Assembly: GCA_002095075.2 (NCBI GenBank)
Contig: LVCE01000002.1
Coordinates: 186,001-250,000, forward strand
Origin: Francisella endosymbiont of Ornithodoros moubata
GTDB taxonomy: Bacteria; Pseudomonadota; Gammaproteobacteria; Francisellales; Francisellaceae
DNA: 64,000 nt
Direction of reading: 5' to 3'
Part shown: piece by piece, positions 1 to 8,933 of the stretch
Layout of the letters: each line of letters opens with the position of its first letter
How positions within the stretch are numbered: position 1 is the first letter of the stretch
Position numbers and translations under genes: made by a program
Notes under the pieces: generated by a model
Database searches by the model: none
Seen by the model: the letters and a program-made list of their open reading frames with translations, nothing else
Told to the model about the DNA's origin: nothing

Positions 1-2
1 TT

Positions 3-443
3 GTAAGTATTAAGCAGAGAGACCAAAACCGTGTTGGTGCTGATGCTTGGGAGTATGGTCGTACACTAGAGTGGAGTATACCTTCACCAGTACCTTTCTA
101 TAATTTCTCTCATGATCCGGTAGTTGAAGAGCGTGATGCATATTGGGATCACAAACAAAAAGGCCTAAATATAGATAATACTCTGGTAGGCACTATGAAA
201 AAATATGAAGATATACATATGCCAAAAAATACAGCTGTAGGTGTTATTATTGGAGCATTCAGTTTTGTGTTTGGTTTTGCTGCAGTGTGGCATATTTGGT
301 GGCTCGCTGTTGTAGGTGCTGTTGGTATCATTGGTACTGTGTTGTATAGATCATTTGATTATGATATCGACTACTATGTCAAGGCTGATGAAGTTAAAGA
401 AGTTGAAGATAGATATAATCAACAAGGAGAGTTACAAGTATGA
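3..443 (+). CDS. cyoB: cytochrome bo3 ubiquinol oxidase subunit I, C-terminal part
   Basis: The frame is open from the window edge and ends in TGA, giving the last 146 residues of a longer protein. Subunit I of the bo3 quinol oxidase carries the heme-copper centre that reduces oxygen and pumps protons in the inner membrane. The visible part holds the family-typical EWSIPSPVPFYNF stretch and two hydrophobic helices (about residues 75-110), then a charged tail. Its stop overlaps the cyoC start by 4 nt (ATGA), and cyoC, cyoD and cyoE follow, which secures the identity. The catalytic histidines lie outside the window, so gene integrity cannot be judged. Confidence 0.93.
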   Translation, partial: VSIKQRDQNRVGADAWEYGRTLEWSIPSPVPFYNFSHDPVVEERDAYWDHKQKGLNIDNTLVGTMKKYEDIHMPKNTAVGVIIGAFSFVFGFAAVWHIWWLAVVGAVGIIGTVLYRSFDYDIDYYVKADEVKEVEDRYNQQGELQV

Positions 444-1042
444 GTACAGTAACTGCAGAACATAACCATCATCACGAACATCATTTTGATGGTTCAAAGA
501 ATATTTTTGGTTTTTGGATATATATTATGAGTGACTGTGTGCTTTTTGCGACATTATTTGTAGTGTTTGCAGTATTTCATAAGCACACTTTCGGCGGCCC
601 TAGTGCACAGGAGCTATTTAGCCTACCATATGTATTTGTTGAAACAATGCTACTATTAATAAGTAGTTTTACATTTGGTTTAGCTATGCTTAACCGTAAC
701 TCTGAAAATATTAATCATGTGGTTAAGTATTTATGGATTACTTTATTTTTAGGTTTAGGATTCATATTAATGGAAGTACATGAGTTTTATGGGTTAGCTA
801 TCGAAGGTTATACTTGGTCTTCAAGCGCATTCTTATCATCATTTTTTACATTGGTAGGAACCCATGGTTTGCATGTTAGTATAGGTCTTATCTGGATTGT
901 GAATATGATATTCCAGCTTAAGAAGTATGGTATGAATCCTATGGCTAATACTAAGCTTACTTACTTAGGATTATTCTGGCACTTCTTAGATATCGTATGG
1001 ATATTTGTATTCTCAATTGTTTACTTATTAGGAGCAGTGTAA
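440..1042 (+). CDS. cyoC: cytochrome bo3 ubiquinol oxidase subunit III
   Basis: The protein has 200 residues with five hydrophobic helices, the normal size and topology of CyoC. It is the non-catalytic third subunit of the quinol oxidase in the inner membrane. The helix containing FGFWIYIMSDCVLFATLF and the later LVGTHGLHVSIGLIW and LFWHFLDIVWIFVFS segments are typical of heme-copper oxidase subunit III. The N-terminus is unusually histidine-rich (EHNHHHEHH) before the first helix; many CyoC proteins have a shorter version. The start overlaps the cyoB stop and the gene ends 1 nt before cyoD, so translation is probably coupled. No sign of damage. Confidence 0.95.
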   Translation: MSTVTAEHNHHHEHHFDGSKNIFGFWIYIMSDCVLFATLFVVFAVFHKHTFGGPSAQELFSLPYVFVETMLLLISSFTFGLAMLNRNSENINHVVKYLWITLFLGLGFILMEVHEFYGLAIEGYTWSSSAFLSSFFTLVGTHGLHVSIGLIWIVNMIFQLKKYGMNPMANTKLTYLGLFWHFLDIVWIFVFSIVYLLGAV

Positions 1043-1043
1043 T

Positions 1044-1376
1044 ATGGTTAAAGAACACTTATATGACCATGATACAGGTGCTGCATACGGTACTAATAAA
1101 AGCTATATACAAGGCTTTGTGTTATCTGTAGTTATTACTACAATAGCTTTTGCCTTAGTTGGATTTAAGCTTTTATCGCCAGTGGCTTTATGTGTAGCTG
1201 TAGCAATATTAGCAGTAATACAACTTTTTGTACAATTAGTGTTTTTCTTGCATTTAAGCACAGATTCAAAAGCACGTTGGAACCTAGTAAGTGCAGTGTT
1301 TGCAATTTTCATAGTTCTAATTGTAGTTGCTGGTACTATGTGGATCATGTTTGACTTACATGACATGATGATGTAA
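1044..1376 (+). CDS. cyoD: cytochrome bo3 ubiquinol oxidase subunit IV
   Basis: This 110-residue protein has three hydrophobic helices, the usual form of CyoD (cytochrome C oxidase subunit IV family), which helps assemble the copper site of subunit I in the inner membrane. The helix-2 and loop motif QLFVQLVFFLHL is characteristic. It starts 1 nt after the cyoC stop and is followed after 28 nt by cyoE, so it belongs to one cyo transcript. Length and motifs are complete. Confidence 0.94.
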   Translation: MVKEHLYDHDTGAAYGTNKSYIQGFVLSVVITTIAFALVGFKLLSPVALCVAVAILAVIQLFVQLVFFLHLSTDSKARWNLVSAVFAIFIVLIVVAGTMWIMFDLHDMMM

Positions 1377-1404
1377 TTTTCTTTTTTTAAATATTTTTCT
1401 TACT

Positions 1405-2253
1405 ATGTATTTCAAAAGATACCTTCAATTGGCTAAGCCAGGTATTATTTTTGGTAATCTTATTACTCTTACAGGTGGTTTTTTATTAGCTACACATCGA
1501 GAAATAGGTTTTGAATATCTGCCTTTGTTTGTCTATGTAATGATAGGTGTTGCATTAATGATTGCGTCAGGCTGTGTTTTTAATAATATTTATGATAAAG
1601 ATATTGATAATAGTATGACACGCACGCAAAAGCGTCCTTTAGTTACTGGAGATATTTCTATAATTCAAGCAACTATATATGGGTCGCTACTGCTTATATT
1701 AAGTTATTTAGTTTTATATTATTTAGTAAATCTATTAACATTATGGATTATAATTATAGGTTTTATAGTTTATGTTGGTGTCTATACAGTTTCAAAACGC
1801 TTAACCATACATGCTACAGTTTTAGGCGGTATCTCAGGAGCTATCCCTCCAGTAGCTGGTTATACAGCTGTGGTTAATGCTTTGGATTACAATGCTTTAG
1901 CTTTATTTTTAATCCTATTCTTTTGGCAGATTCCGCATTCGTATGCTATAGCAATGCTATATATGGATAATTATAGCAAAGTTAAGTTGCCGATGCTTCC
2001 TCTAGTCAAAGGCATAACATATACTAAAAAAATTATACTATTTTATTTAGTACTGTTTGTGGTCTCATGCGCTTTACCAGGACTGCTTGGTAGTGCAGAT
2101 TTGTTATCGTTTGTTGTGTGTATGCTTGTAGCGCTATTTTGGTTATATAAATCTGTACTATCTTATAGAAAAGATACAGACAGAATTTTTGCTAAAACTG
2201 TATTTAAATTCTCGATCATTGTTATTACAGCTATTTGTCTGACTATGGGTTAG
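1405..2253 (+). CDS. cyoE: protoheme IX farnesyltransferase (heme O synthase)
   Basis: This 282-residue UbiA-superfamily membrane prenyltransferase attaches a farnesyl group to protoheme to make heme O, the cofactor needed by the bo3 oxidase encoded just upstream. The first aspartate-rich substrate motif is seen at residues 60-78 (NNIYDKDIDNSMTRTQKRP), and the second conserved loop reads MDNYSKVKLPML. About nine hydrophobic segments fill the rest. Its position as last gene of cyoBCDE is the standard arrangement. The ATG is the first start after the 28-nt gap from cyoD. Intact. Confidence 0.95.
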   Translation: MYFKRYLQLAKPGIIFGNLITLTGGFLLATHREIGFEYLPLFVYVMIGVALMIASGCVFNNIYDKDIDNSMTRTQKRPLVTGDISIIQATIYGSLLLILSYLVLYYLVNLLTLWIIIIGFIVYVGVYTVSKRLTIHATVLGGISGAIPPVAGYTAVVNALDYNALALFLILFFWQIPHSYAIAMLYMDNYSKVKLPMLPLVKGITYTKKIILFYLVLFVVSCALPGLLGSADLLSFVVCMLVALFWLYKSVLSYRKDTDRIFAKTVFKFSIIVITAICLTMG

Positions 2254-2513
2254 TGATAGTTAATTTAATAATAAAAAATTGTATTAAAAATATTTACTAA
2301 TAAATATCTTTCTAAAAGCCAATAAATTAGGTTTTGGTAATCTACAAATTGAAAAAGGTTATCAATATATAAGAAAATAAAGCCAGCTGAGTGGAGTCGA
2401 AACCTTGTTTTGCAAAGCTCGAGAGGAATCCATTTGGATAGACTTAATCTTGTGCGACTAAAAATAGTCTTTTAAAGATAGATATTTCAAAATAGATTAA
2501 TACAAGTGTATTA
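2254..2513. other. intergenic region between convergent cyoE and the lpxD remnant
   Basis: No coding potential is seen. The left half is plain AT-rich DNA. Positions about 2382-2460 are richer in G+C and contain the segment CAGCTGAGTGGAGTCGAAAC, which resembles dispersed-repeat fragments elsewhere in the window (about 62340 and 62555). No clear terminator hairpin was found for either gene. Confidence 0.5.
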
Positions 2514-3414
2514 TTAAAGATCTATGTTTAGGCTTTTAGCAATAGCTTTGAGTTTTTTCATTGTCTCAGGAAGCTTTCTAATTGCAATCCATTGTTTGGC
2601 AAGTTCACTGTCTTTGTAGGCAGGATAGCCCATATGGCTTTCACCAGCAGGAACATCCCACATAACTCCAGCTTTACCACCAATACACGCGCCATTTCCA
2701 ATATTTGTATGATCTTTGATGCCAGCATTACCCGCGATTATAACACCATCACCTATGGTGACTGAACCACTAATACCGGCTTGTCCACAAATCATACAAC
2801 CTTTGCCGATAATTACATTGTGACCTATCTGAACCGATTGAACAGTTTGAGTATAACCTACAAAAATGTCCTATGATGGTTCTGTCGCGGATTGTCACAC
2901 TTGGCCAAATAATACAGTTAGTACCAATTTTTGCATCGTTGTAGATACATACGTTGGCATATATAATAGTATTATCTCCGATCTCGATATTTTTACCGAT
3001 ATACGCCCCTGGTCCAATAGAGACATTTTTACCAATTTTAGCAGTTGGGTCTATTACAGCTTTTTCATGGATACCGTTTTGTTCTGGGTATGGTACAGAG
3101 AAAAGCTCTAATATTTTAGCCATAGCTAAATCAGCATTATTGACTACGATTAGAGGTTTATCATTTACTTGTGCTAATTCATCACTGATTTTTTTACTTA
3201 CAATAACAGCAGCAGCTTTTGAATTTTGCCAGAGCTTAATATGTTCTTGTTTATAAATAAGAGTTAGATCATTTTCTTTTGCTTGTTCAGCATAATTAAG
3301 CCCTGAAATAATAACTTCAACACTTGGCTCATTGATTAATTTTGCATCTAAATGCTGAGATATTTGTTTTAGAGTGTATTGCAAACACTTTCTCCCGAAT
3401 TTAATTCGTATCAA
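2514..3414 (-). pseudogene. lpxD2: UDP-3-O-acylglucosamine N-acyltransferase paralogue, internally deleted and out of frame
   Basis: LpxD adds the second hydroxyacyl chain in lipid A synthesis. The N-terminal 170 or so residues are in one frame (LpxD N-domain, then left-handed beta-helix hexapeptides ending at IGSD), and the C-terminal part is in another ([27 protein letters not shown]-terminal helix). Compared with the usual about 340-residue family, the stretch between IGSD and VQIGHNV is missing. In E. coli LpxD that stretch is about 53 residues, as recalled. The deletion also shifts the frame, so the first frame stops at 2770. Francisella has two lpxD genes, and the other normally lies in the lpxD-fabZ-lpxA-lpxB cluster. 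This copy beside cyo would be the second; that identity is inferred from position and recall. Confidence 0.85.
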
Positions 3415-3460
3415 TCAAGCATAGCAGATTAGAAGATATTTTTACAGCAATCTTTGAATT

Positions 3461-4156
3461 TTAGCCACCGACACCAAAGTCAGTATTACTGACAAGTATT
3501 TCAAATTGAGGATCTTGAAATAGCTGTTTATATTCTTTTAAAAACCAGCTTTTAAATTCCTCATCAGCTTTAATGGCAGTAGTGTTATTTACATATAGGT
3601 TCAAAGTAATATATTTGAAGTATCTCTTAGCAATTTCAATATCTTTTTTGATAATCTCTTTGGTTTGTCCTTTGACACCTATTAATAAACACACAGAGTC
3701 AAAAAGTTGACTTAATTGTTGGGGTGAATCATGATAGGAACCTTTGTTAAGGAGTTTCTCCCTAAAATCATTATTAAAACTCTCTAATCCTGTTTTTATA
3801 AAGATGTCAGTCTCAAATATATCTTTAATTTTATGTAGATGGTCTTTATACATCCAGTGTGCTTCAACGAAAAGCAGCTTGATATTTTTTTTCTTTATTA
3901 TTTTTTTGATACGCTGTTTGGTTGCTTGAGGAAGTTCAAAAACATTATCAGAATTGATTATTTCTAATATGCTAAACTCACCAGTAACGTTTTCTAAAAC
4001 TTCAAAATTTATAGCATTGATCTCATTGATATTTCTAGAGTTGTTTAAAATATAGTCACAAAATGTACATTTACCATAAGCACAAGGACGACTTTTAAGC
4101 AGGACAATCTCTCTTTTATAGTTATGTACATTTGTGATTTTACTATAACGATCCAT
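3461..4156 (-). CDS. radical SAM superfamily protein, function unknown
   Basis: This 231-residue protein has a cysteine cluster at residues 26-34 (CAYGKCTFC). The CX4CX2C spacing fits radical-SAM enzymes that bind a 4Fe-4S cluster, though the classic spacing is CX3CX2C. The context KSRPCAYGKCTFCDY and later ETDIFIKTGLESF resemble the TIM-barrel core of small radical-SAM proteins; the substrate cannot be told. Its start overlaps the end of the pdxY frame by 14 nt, so the two were probably cotranscribed and translationally coupled. The frame is intact although both neighbours are broken. Short for a complete radical-SAM enzyme but not visibly truncated. Confidence 0.75.
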   Translation of the reverse strand: MDRYSKITNVHNYKREIVLLKSRPCAYGKCTFCDYILNNSRNINEINAINFEVLENVTGEFSILEIINSDNVFELPQATKQRIKKIIKKKNIKLLFVEAHWMYKDHLHKIKDIFETDIFIKTGLESFNNDFREKLLNKGSYHDSPQQLSQLFDSVCLLIGVKGQTKEIIKKDIEIAKRYFKYITLNLYVNNTTAIKADEEFKSWFLKEYKQLFQDPQFEILVSNTDFGVGG

Positions 4157-5005
4157 TATTAATATACTCCTGTGCCTGAATTAAGGCTAGCTCATCGGTG
4201 TTTAATTCTTTAGTTACTCTAAAAAGGCCATCTAAGCATTGTGTCACTGCTTTAAGAGTTTCTTCTAGGCCTTTACCTTTTAACAGATAACTTAAAAACA
4301 TCGCTGCTGTAATATCACCAGAGCCGCTAACCTTAGATTGAACTTTGTATTTAGGAGATTCAAGATATGAGAAGTTATCATGTTGGTATATAGCTATACC
4401 AGTTTTATCGTTACTAAACGAAACACTAGTTATGATTATTACTTGGTTATGGTTGTCTGTTTTGCTAATGAGTTTTTTGCAAGCTGTAATAATATTATTA
4501 TAATTGCCTATCTGAAAATCACTCAAAATACTAAGCTCGAATAGATTAGGTGTAATAATATCGGATAAAGGTAATAAGTGACTTAAAAAAATATTAGGAT
4601 GATCAGCAGATGCAAAAATATGCCCATTTTCATCTTCATCATACTTGTCACCAAAGACAGGGTCGCAGCAATATAAACTGTTGCTGTTTAATTTTTTAAG
4701 CTCTACAACTGTATTTGCAATAACCTTGGCAATCTCTAGATTACCAATATACCCAGATAAGATGGCATTTTGTTGCGCTAAAAAACCATTTACTATCATA
4801 CCATTGATAACATTTTGGATATCTTCAGTACTAAAGAAAGATCCTTTATAAAAATCATACTGAGTATGGTTTGAAAGCTGTACTGTGTATATTGGTGAGA
4901 CTTCTATCCCAAGCTTTTGCATTGGGAAACTGCTGCTTTATTACCGGCATAACTGTAGGTCACATGTGACTGAATAGATAATACTTTAGGGATTTTAGAA
5001 GACAT
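4143..5005 (-). pseudogene. pdxY: pyridoxal kinase, frameshifted near the N-terminus
   Basis: The ribokinase-like PdxY/PdxK family phosphorylates pyridoxal to PLP. An ATG at 5005 opens MSSKIPKVLSIQSHVTYSYA, the expected N-terminus with the IQSHV substrate motif, and continues to KAAVSQC. The family sequence there is AAVFPM, so one T is missing from a TTT run near 4928-4932. The rest continues in the next frame from the ATG at 4922 (MQKLGIEVSPIYTVQLSNHT), with the kinase glycine/aspartate motif KVSGSGDITAAMFLSY near the C-terminus. Restarting at 4922 would lose the substrate-binding N-terminus. The gene starts 6 nt after the lipoprotein gene and overlaps the radical-SAM gene. A homopolymer sequencing error is possible. 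Confidence 0.85.
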
Positions 5006-5011
5006 TGATAG

Positions 5012-5446
5012 TTATATACCTAAGTTAGTTTGGATGTTTGCAAGTAGATCTACCGATGCTTGCTTATCACCAAGCTTACCTATTTTGATAAATAAATTGA
5101 TAGTGTCTTTGTTATCTTTAACAAGTCTAATAGCAAAACTATCTTCCCCAGACTTGTTAAAGAAATTTTTATCTGTAGCATAAGTATCAGTGATTTCAGC
5201 ATGTTGACTATTGATAGTATTATTCTTTACACCATAGATATTACTGTTATTTAGTGCTAGTAGCGTAGCGTTATAAACGCTTTGTAAACTAGTATTATAA
5301 AGTTCAGCAGAAAATGTGCCGTTCACGAATCTGACAATAGAATCGCCAGCAGAGTTTAAATCATTATAAAGGCTAGCGTTATTTGAGCAGCTTACAAGAG
5401 TAAATGTAGCTAATATACAGGTAGCTAAAAGTTTAATTTTTTTCAT
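5012..5446 (-). CDS. small lipoprotein of DUF3568 type
   Basis: This 144-residue protein has a lipoprotein signal peptide: MKKIKLLATCILATFTLVSC ends in the lipobox LVSC, with the cysteine at residue 20. The mature part (alternating short helices and strands, AELYNTSLQSVYNATLLAL and FIKIGKLGDKQASVDLLANI) resembles the DUF3568 lipoproteins common in Francisella. No enzymatic motif is visible and the function is unknown. It is likely anchored in a membrane facing the periplasm. It is first in a minus-strand run, followed 6 nt later by pdxY, and diverges from the moxR operon. Confidence 0.75.
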   Translation of the reverse strand: MKKIKLLATCILATFTLVSCSNNASLYNDLNSAGDSIVRFVNGTFSAELYNTSLQSVYNATLLALNNSNIYGVKNNTINSQHAEITDTYATDKNFFNKSGEDSFAIRLVKDNKDTINLFIKIGKLGDKQASVDLLANIQTNLGI

Positions 5447-5588
5447 TGTCGTGCTTCATTTATAGTTTAATGTTTAGATTTTATAATAGTATTTCTTTGT
5501 AAATTAACTATATCAGAGTTAAGCTCTTGAAAAACTAATAACAGACTCTATACTCTACAAAGGTACTTTGAGATTTTGGAGGAAATCT

Positions 5589-6544
5589 GTGTCAGTATAT
5601 AATCATTTTCAAGAATTATTAGAATTTTTAAACAATCGTGTTGTTGGTCAAGAAAATCTTAATAAGCGGCTATTAATTGCTTTATTAGCAGGAGGGCATC
5701 TACTTGTGGAGGGGCACCTGGATTAGCTAAGACAACAGCTATTAAGACATTATCGGAGAGTATAGATTGCTCATATCATAGAGTACAATTTACCCCTGAT
5801 CTTTTACCTGCGGATTTGACAGGTACAGAAATTTACATACCACAACAACAAAGCTTTGAATTTCAGTCTGGACCATTATTGCATAACTTATTGCTTGCTG
5901 ATGAGATTAATAGGGCTCCTGCCAAGGTGCAATCTGCACTACTTGAAGCAATGGGCGAGAAGCAAATAACAGTTGGTAAAAAAACCTACCCACTATCTAA
6001 TTTGTTTATGGTTATGGCAACACAAAACCCTATTGAGCAAGAAGGAACTTACCCACTTCCTGAAGCGCAATTAGATAGATTTATGCTGTTTGTTAAGGTT
6101 GAATATCCAGATCCTAAAACAGAGGCAAAAATCTTGGCTATAAGTCGCGGTAAGGCACTAGGACATAAGCTAAAACATCCTAATATTCACCAAGAAACTA
6201 TCTTTAAAGCACAAAAAGAAGTGCTAAATGTCCAAGTTTCTGAGGCACTCGAGCAATATATTATTCAGCTAATATTAGCCACCAGAGATCCTGTAAAATA
6301 TAATCAAAATATCAAAAAATGGATTGCATTTGGCTCTAGTCCTAGGGGTACTATAGCTTTAGATAGAGCGGCACGAGCACACGCGTGGCTTTCAGGTAAT
6401 GATTATGTCTCTCCTAGTGATGTTCATGCGGTAATTTATGAAGTCCTACGCCGTAGGATATTATTAACTTTTGAGGCTGATGTTGATGGTGTAACTAGTG
6501 ATGATGTTATTACCGAATTACTAAAGGCAGTGCCTATCCCGTAG
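5589..6544 (+). pseudogene. moxR: MoxR-family AAA ATPase, frameshifted in the Walker A motif
   Basis: MoxR ATPases act as chaperones together with von Willebrand A domain proteins. A GTG at 5589 behind a strong GGAGGAAAT site opens VSVYNHFQELLEFLNNRVVG. The reading runs to GGHLLVEG, where one G is missing from a GGGG run near 5710-5714, and the frame ends at once. The other frame continues with the rest of Walker A (APGLAKTT), then LLADEINRAPAKVQSALLEAM (Walker B), FMVMATQNPIEQEG (sensor 1) and the lid domain. An internal ATG at 5816 could give only a protein lacking the P-loop. First gene of the decayed Bat-type operon; length is otherwise complete at about 318 codons. Confidence 0.9.
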
Positions 6545-6556
6545 AGATTAGTCTAG

Positions 6557-7467
6557 ATGAAAAATTATAAAGGTGTCAAGCCTGATATCCAGGAGCTTTT
6601 AAGCTATCGCTACCAAGCTAAAGTACTAAAGCTATTTGCCAATCAAAGGGTAAATACCACTAATGCTGGCAATAATGTTTCTAAGACTAAAGGTCGTGGT
6701 ATGGATTTTGATGAGGTTAGGCATTATCAAGCAGGTGATGATATACGTTTGATGCATTGGGCTTTGACTGCAAGACTTGGTAAACCATATACCAAAGTTT
6801 ACCATGAGGAGCACGAACGTAACCTTTATTTTATTTAGATCAAAATACTACAATGAATTTTGGTACTAAAGAGTGCTTTAAGAGTGTTAAGGCAGCAAAT
6901 ATTTTAGCTTTGCTTGGCTTTGGAGCGTTAGATGCGCATGATAAAGTTGGAGGTATTATTTTTGATGATAAAAGCTAGAACTTTTATACTGCGAAACAAG
7001 ATAAGTCAGCTTTAGTGAAAATGTTTAATTTTGTTGCTAGTGATACCAAACAATATCAGCTAAATTCAGATAAAAAGCTTGCTGATGCGATAAAGTTTCT
7101 TTATGCAAAAATTCGTAGTAATAGTGTTGTGATCGTGATTAGCGATTTCAGTAGTTTTAATCAAGAAGCAAAACAATATCTTAAGCTTTTAAGTGCTAAG
7201 AATGCCATAATCAATATTTTTAGTTATGATCCTATAGAAAAAGAATTACCAGCCTTAGATACTTATTATTTCAGTGATGGTAAGCGAAGAGTCGCTCTAG
7301 ATACTGCTAGTAAGCAGCAAAGTAGTATTTATAAAAATTTATATCAAAATAGATACACTGAGATAAAAGATTTTTCGCGTAAGAATAAAACAGGCTTTAT
7401 TGAAGTAGCAACAAATGATGATTTAATTAAAACAATAAATTATGGGATAGCTAGCTATGCAAACTAA
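6557..7467 (+). pseudogene. DUF58 domain protein, one frameshift and one stop
   Basis: DUF58 proteins are partners of MoxR in the aerotolerance-type operon. The N-terminal 93 residues include the hallmark RGMDFDEVRHYQAGDDIRLM followed by HWALTARLGKPYTKVY. After NLYFI a single T is missing near 6834-6838, so TAG is met; the other frame resumes with LDQNTTMNFGTKECF. A second lesion, TAG at 6976-6978, interrupts it again, and from 7015 the vWA-like C-terminal part is open (VVIVISDFSSF, NIFSYDPIEKELP). Two independent lesions of different types argue for real decay rather than one sequencing error. It lies 12 nt after moxR, and the next gene starts inside its end. Confidence 0.9.
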
Positions 7468-7932
7468 TAATCTTTTAGCGCAATTAAAGGATATTTATTT
7501 GCCAGAGAAAGTTTCTAAATGGTGGCCATTAGCCTATGGCTGGTGGCTACTTTTAGCAATAGTTATCTTGGTTATTATCTTTAGTTTGGTATTTTTACAT
7601 TTGCGCAAAAAACAAAGCGGTATAAAGACTCAATAATAAATGATTTTAGAAAGACTATCGAAAATACTTATCAGCAAAAGCCTAGAGAAGTTCTACAAGA
7701 TATTTCGGTATATCTAAAAAGAGTAGCTTTGCAAAAGTTTCCTAGTGAACCAGTTAAAACCTTGCACAGTCAGCAATGGCTTGAATTTTTAGATGCAAAA
7801 CTTAAGCAACAAAATTTCAAAAATACTAAAGCTAATATGCTTGAGAATAGCTATAAGCCAGTTGGGCTAGATAGAGCGACATTGAATGAAATTATGGCTG
7901 TGGCAGAACAGTGGTTAAGGAGAGTTCTATGA
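7457..7932 (+). pseudogene. DUF4381 family membrane protein, frameshifted
   Basis: An ATG at 7457, overlapping the end of the DUF58 gene, opens MQTNNLLAQLKDIYLPEKVS. The motif ISxWPLAxGWW of DUF4381 proteins appears as SKWWPLAYGWWLL, followed by one transmembrane helix. At about 7620 the frame shifts by one base (RKKQSG then KDSIINDFRKT in the other frame), so the helix and the cytoplasmic part are separated. The C-terminal half from 7629 reads REVLQDISVYLKRVAL and ends LNEIMAVAEQWLRRVL, typical of the family. The stop overlaps the batA start (ATGA), showing the original tight coupling. Function unknown; partner of the MoxR/Bat system by context. Confidence 0.85.
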
Positions 7933-8933
7933 TAAATGTAGAATATCAGTGGTTTTTGGCTTTGATTATTTTACCACTTTTGGCTTATTGGTTGATCCCA
8001 AGAGCAAGGCAAGATGAACAGTTAGCTTTGAAAACGCCATTTTTTGAACAACTAGAATCTCAAATTGATAATGCTAGTAAATATAATTTCAAGAGGGCAA
8101 ATTATCTTAAATATCTACTAAGCGCTATTTGGATACTTTTGATTATCTCAGGGTCAGGTATACAATGGTTAGGTAAACCGATTAGTTTACCTCAAAGTGG
8201 TAGAGATATAATCATGGCTATAGATTTATCTGGAAGTATGGCTATCCAAGATATGAAAAAACCTAATGGACAAATGGAGTCAAGGCTTGATCTAGTGATG
8301 CGTGTCGCTAATCAGTTTCTCGATACACGAAAGGGTGATAGAGTTGGTTTGATACTTTTTGGAACTAGAGCATATCTACAAACACCATTAACTTTTGATA
8401 TTACTACAGTCAAAAAAATGCTTGATGATGCTAGTGTTGCTTTACCAGGACCACAGACAGCTATCGGTGATGCCATCGGCTTAGCGGTTAAAAAGCTCAA
8501 AAAATATCCTGGTGATTCTAAGGCTTTAATTTTACTAACTGATGGTAAGAATAATTCTGGTATACTACAACCACTGCAAGTGGCAGAAATTGCTAAACAG
8601 TATCATATAAAAATCTATACTATTGGTTTAGGTGGTGGTCAGATGATTGTTGAGACTACTTTTGGCCAAAGATTGATAAATACTTCTGAGGACCTTGATA
8701 CAACTATCTTGGAGAAAATTGCTGTAATGACTGGAGGTAAATACTTTAGAGCACAAAATAGTAGTGACCTTAAGAAAGTATATGAGTCGATAGATAAACT
8801 TGAGCCAATAGAATCCAATAAAACTGTTGTTAGACCAGTGACATATTTGTATCCGTGGAGTCTTGGTTTAGCATTGATTTTGAGTTTTATGATGGCAGCT
8901 ATATGGTTAAAACGCAGGAGAGGATTAAAATGA
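7929..8933 (+). CDS. batA: von Willebrand A domain membrane protein, BatA type
   Basis: The protein has 334 residues from the ATG at 7929, chosen because AAGGAGAG lies just upstream and the ATG overlaps the previous stop. An N-terminal helix pair (residues about 5-25 and 55-75) is followed by a vWA domain with a complete metal-binding MIDAS motif (MAIDLSGSM, DxSxS), the conserved RVGLILFGTRAYLQTPLT stretch and LILLTDGKNNSG, then a C-terminal helix near residue 310. BatA proteins sit in the inner membrane with MoxR and other Bat proteins and affect stress tolerance in some bacteria; the biochemical role is not settled. It is the only undamaged member of its operon. Its stop overlaps the batB start. 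Confidence 0.88.
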   Translation: MINVEYQWFLALIILPLLAYWLIPRARQDEQLALKTPFFEQLESQIDNASKYNFKRANYLKYLLSAIWILLIISGSGIQWLGKPISLPQSGRDIIMAIDLSGSMAIQDMKKPNGQMESRLDLVMRVANQFLDTRKGDRVGLILFGTRAYLQTPLTFDITTVKKMLDDASVALPGPQTAIGDAIGLAVKKLKKYPGDSKALILLTDGKNNSGILQPLQVAEIAKQYHIKIYTIGLGGGQMIVETTFGQRLINTSEDLDTTILEKIAVMTGGKYFRAQNSSDLKKVYESIDKLEPIESNKTVVRPVTYLYPWSLGLALILSFMMAAIWLKRRRGLK

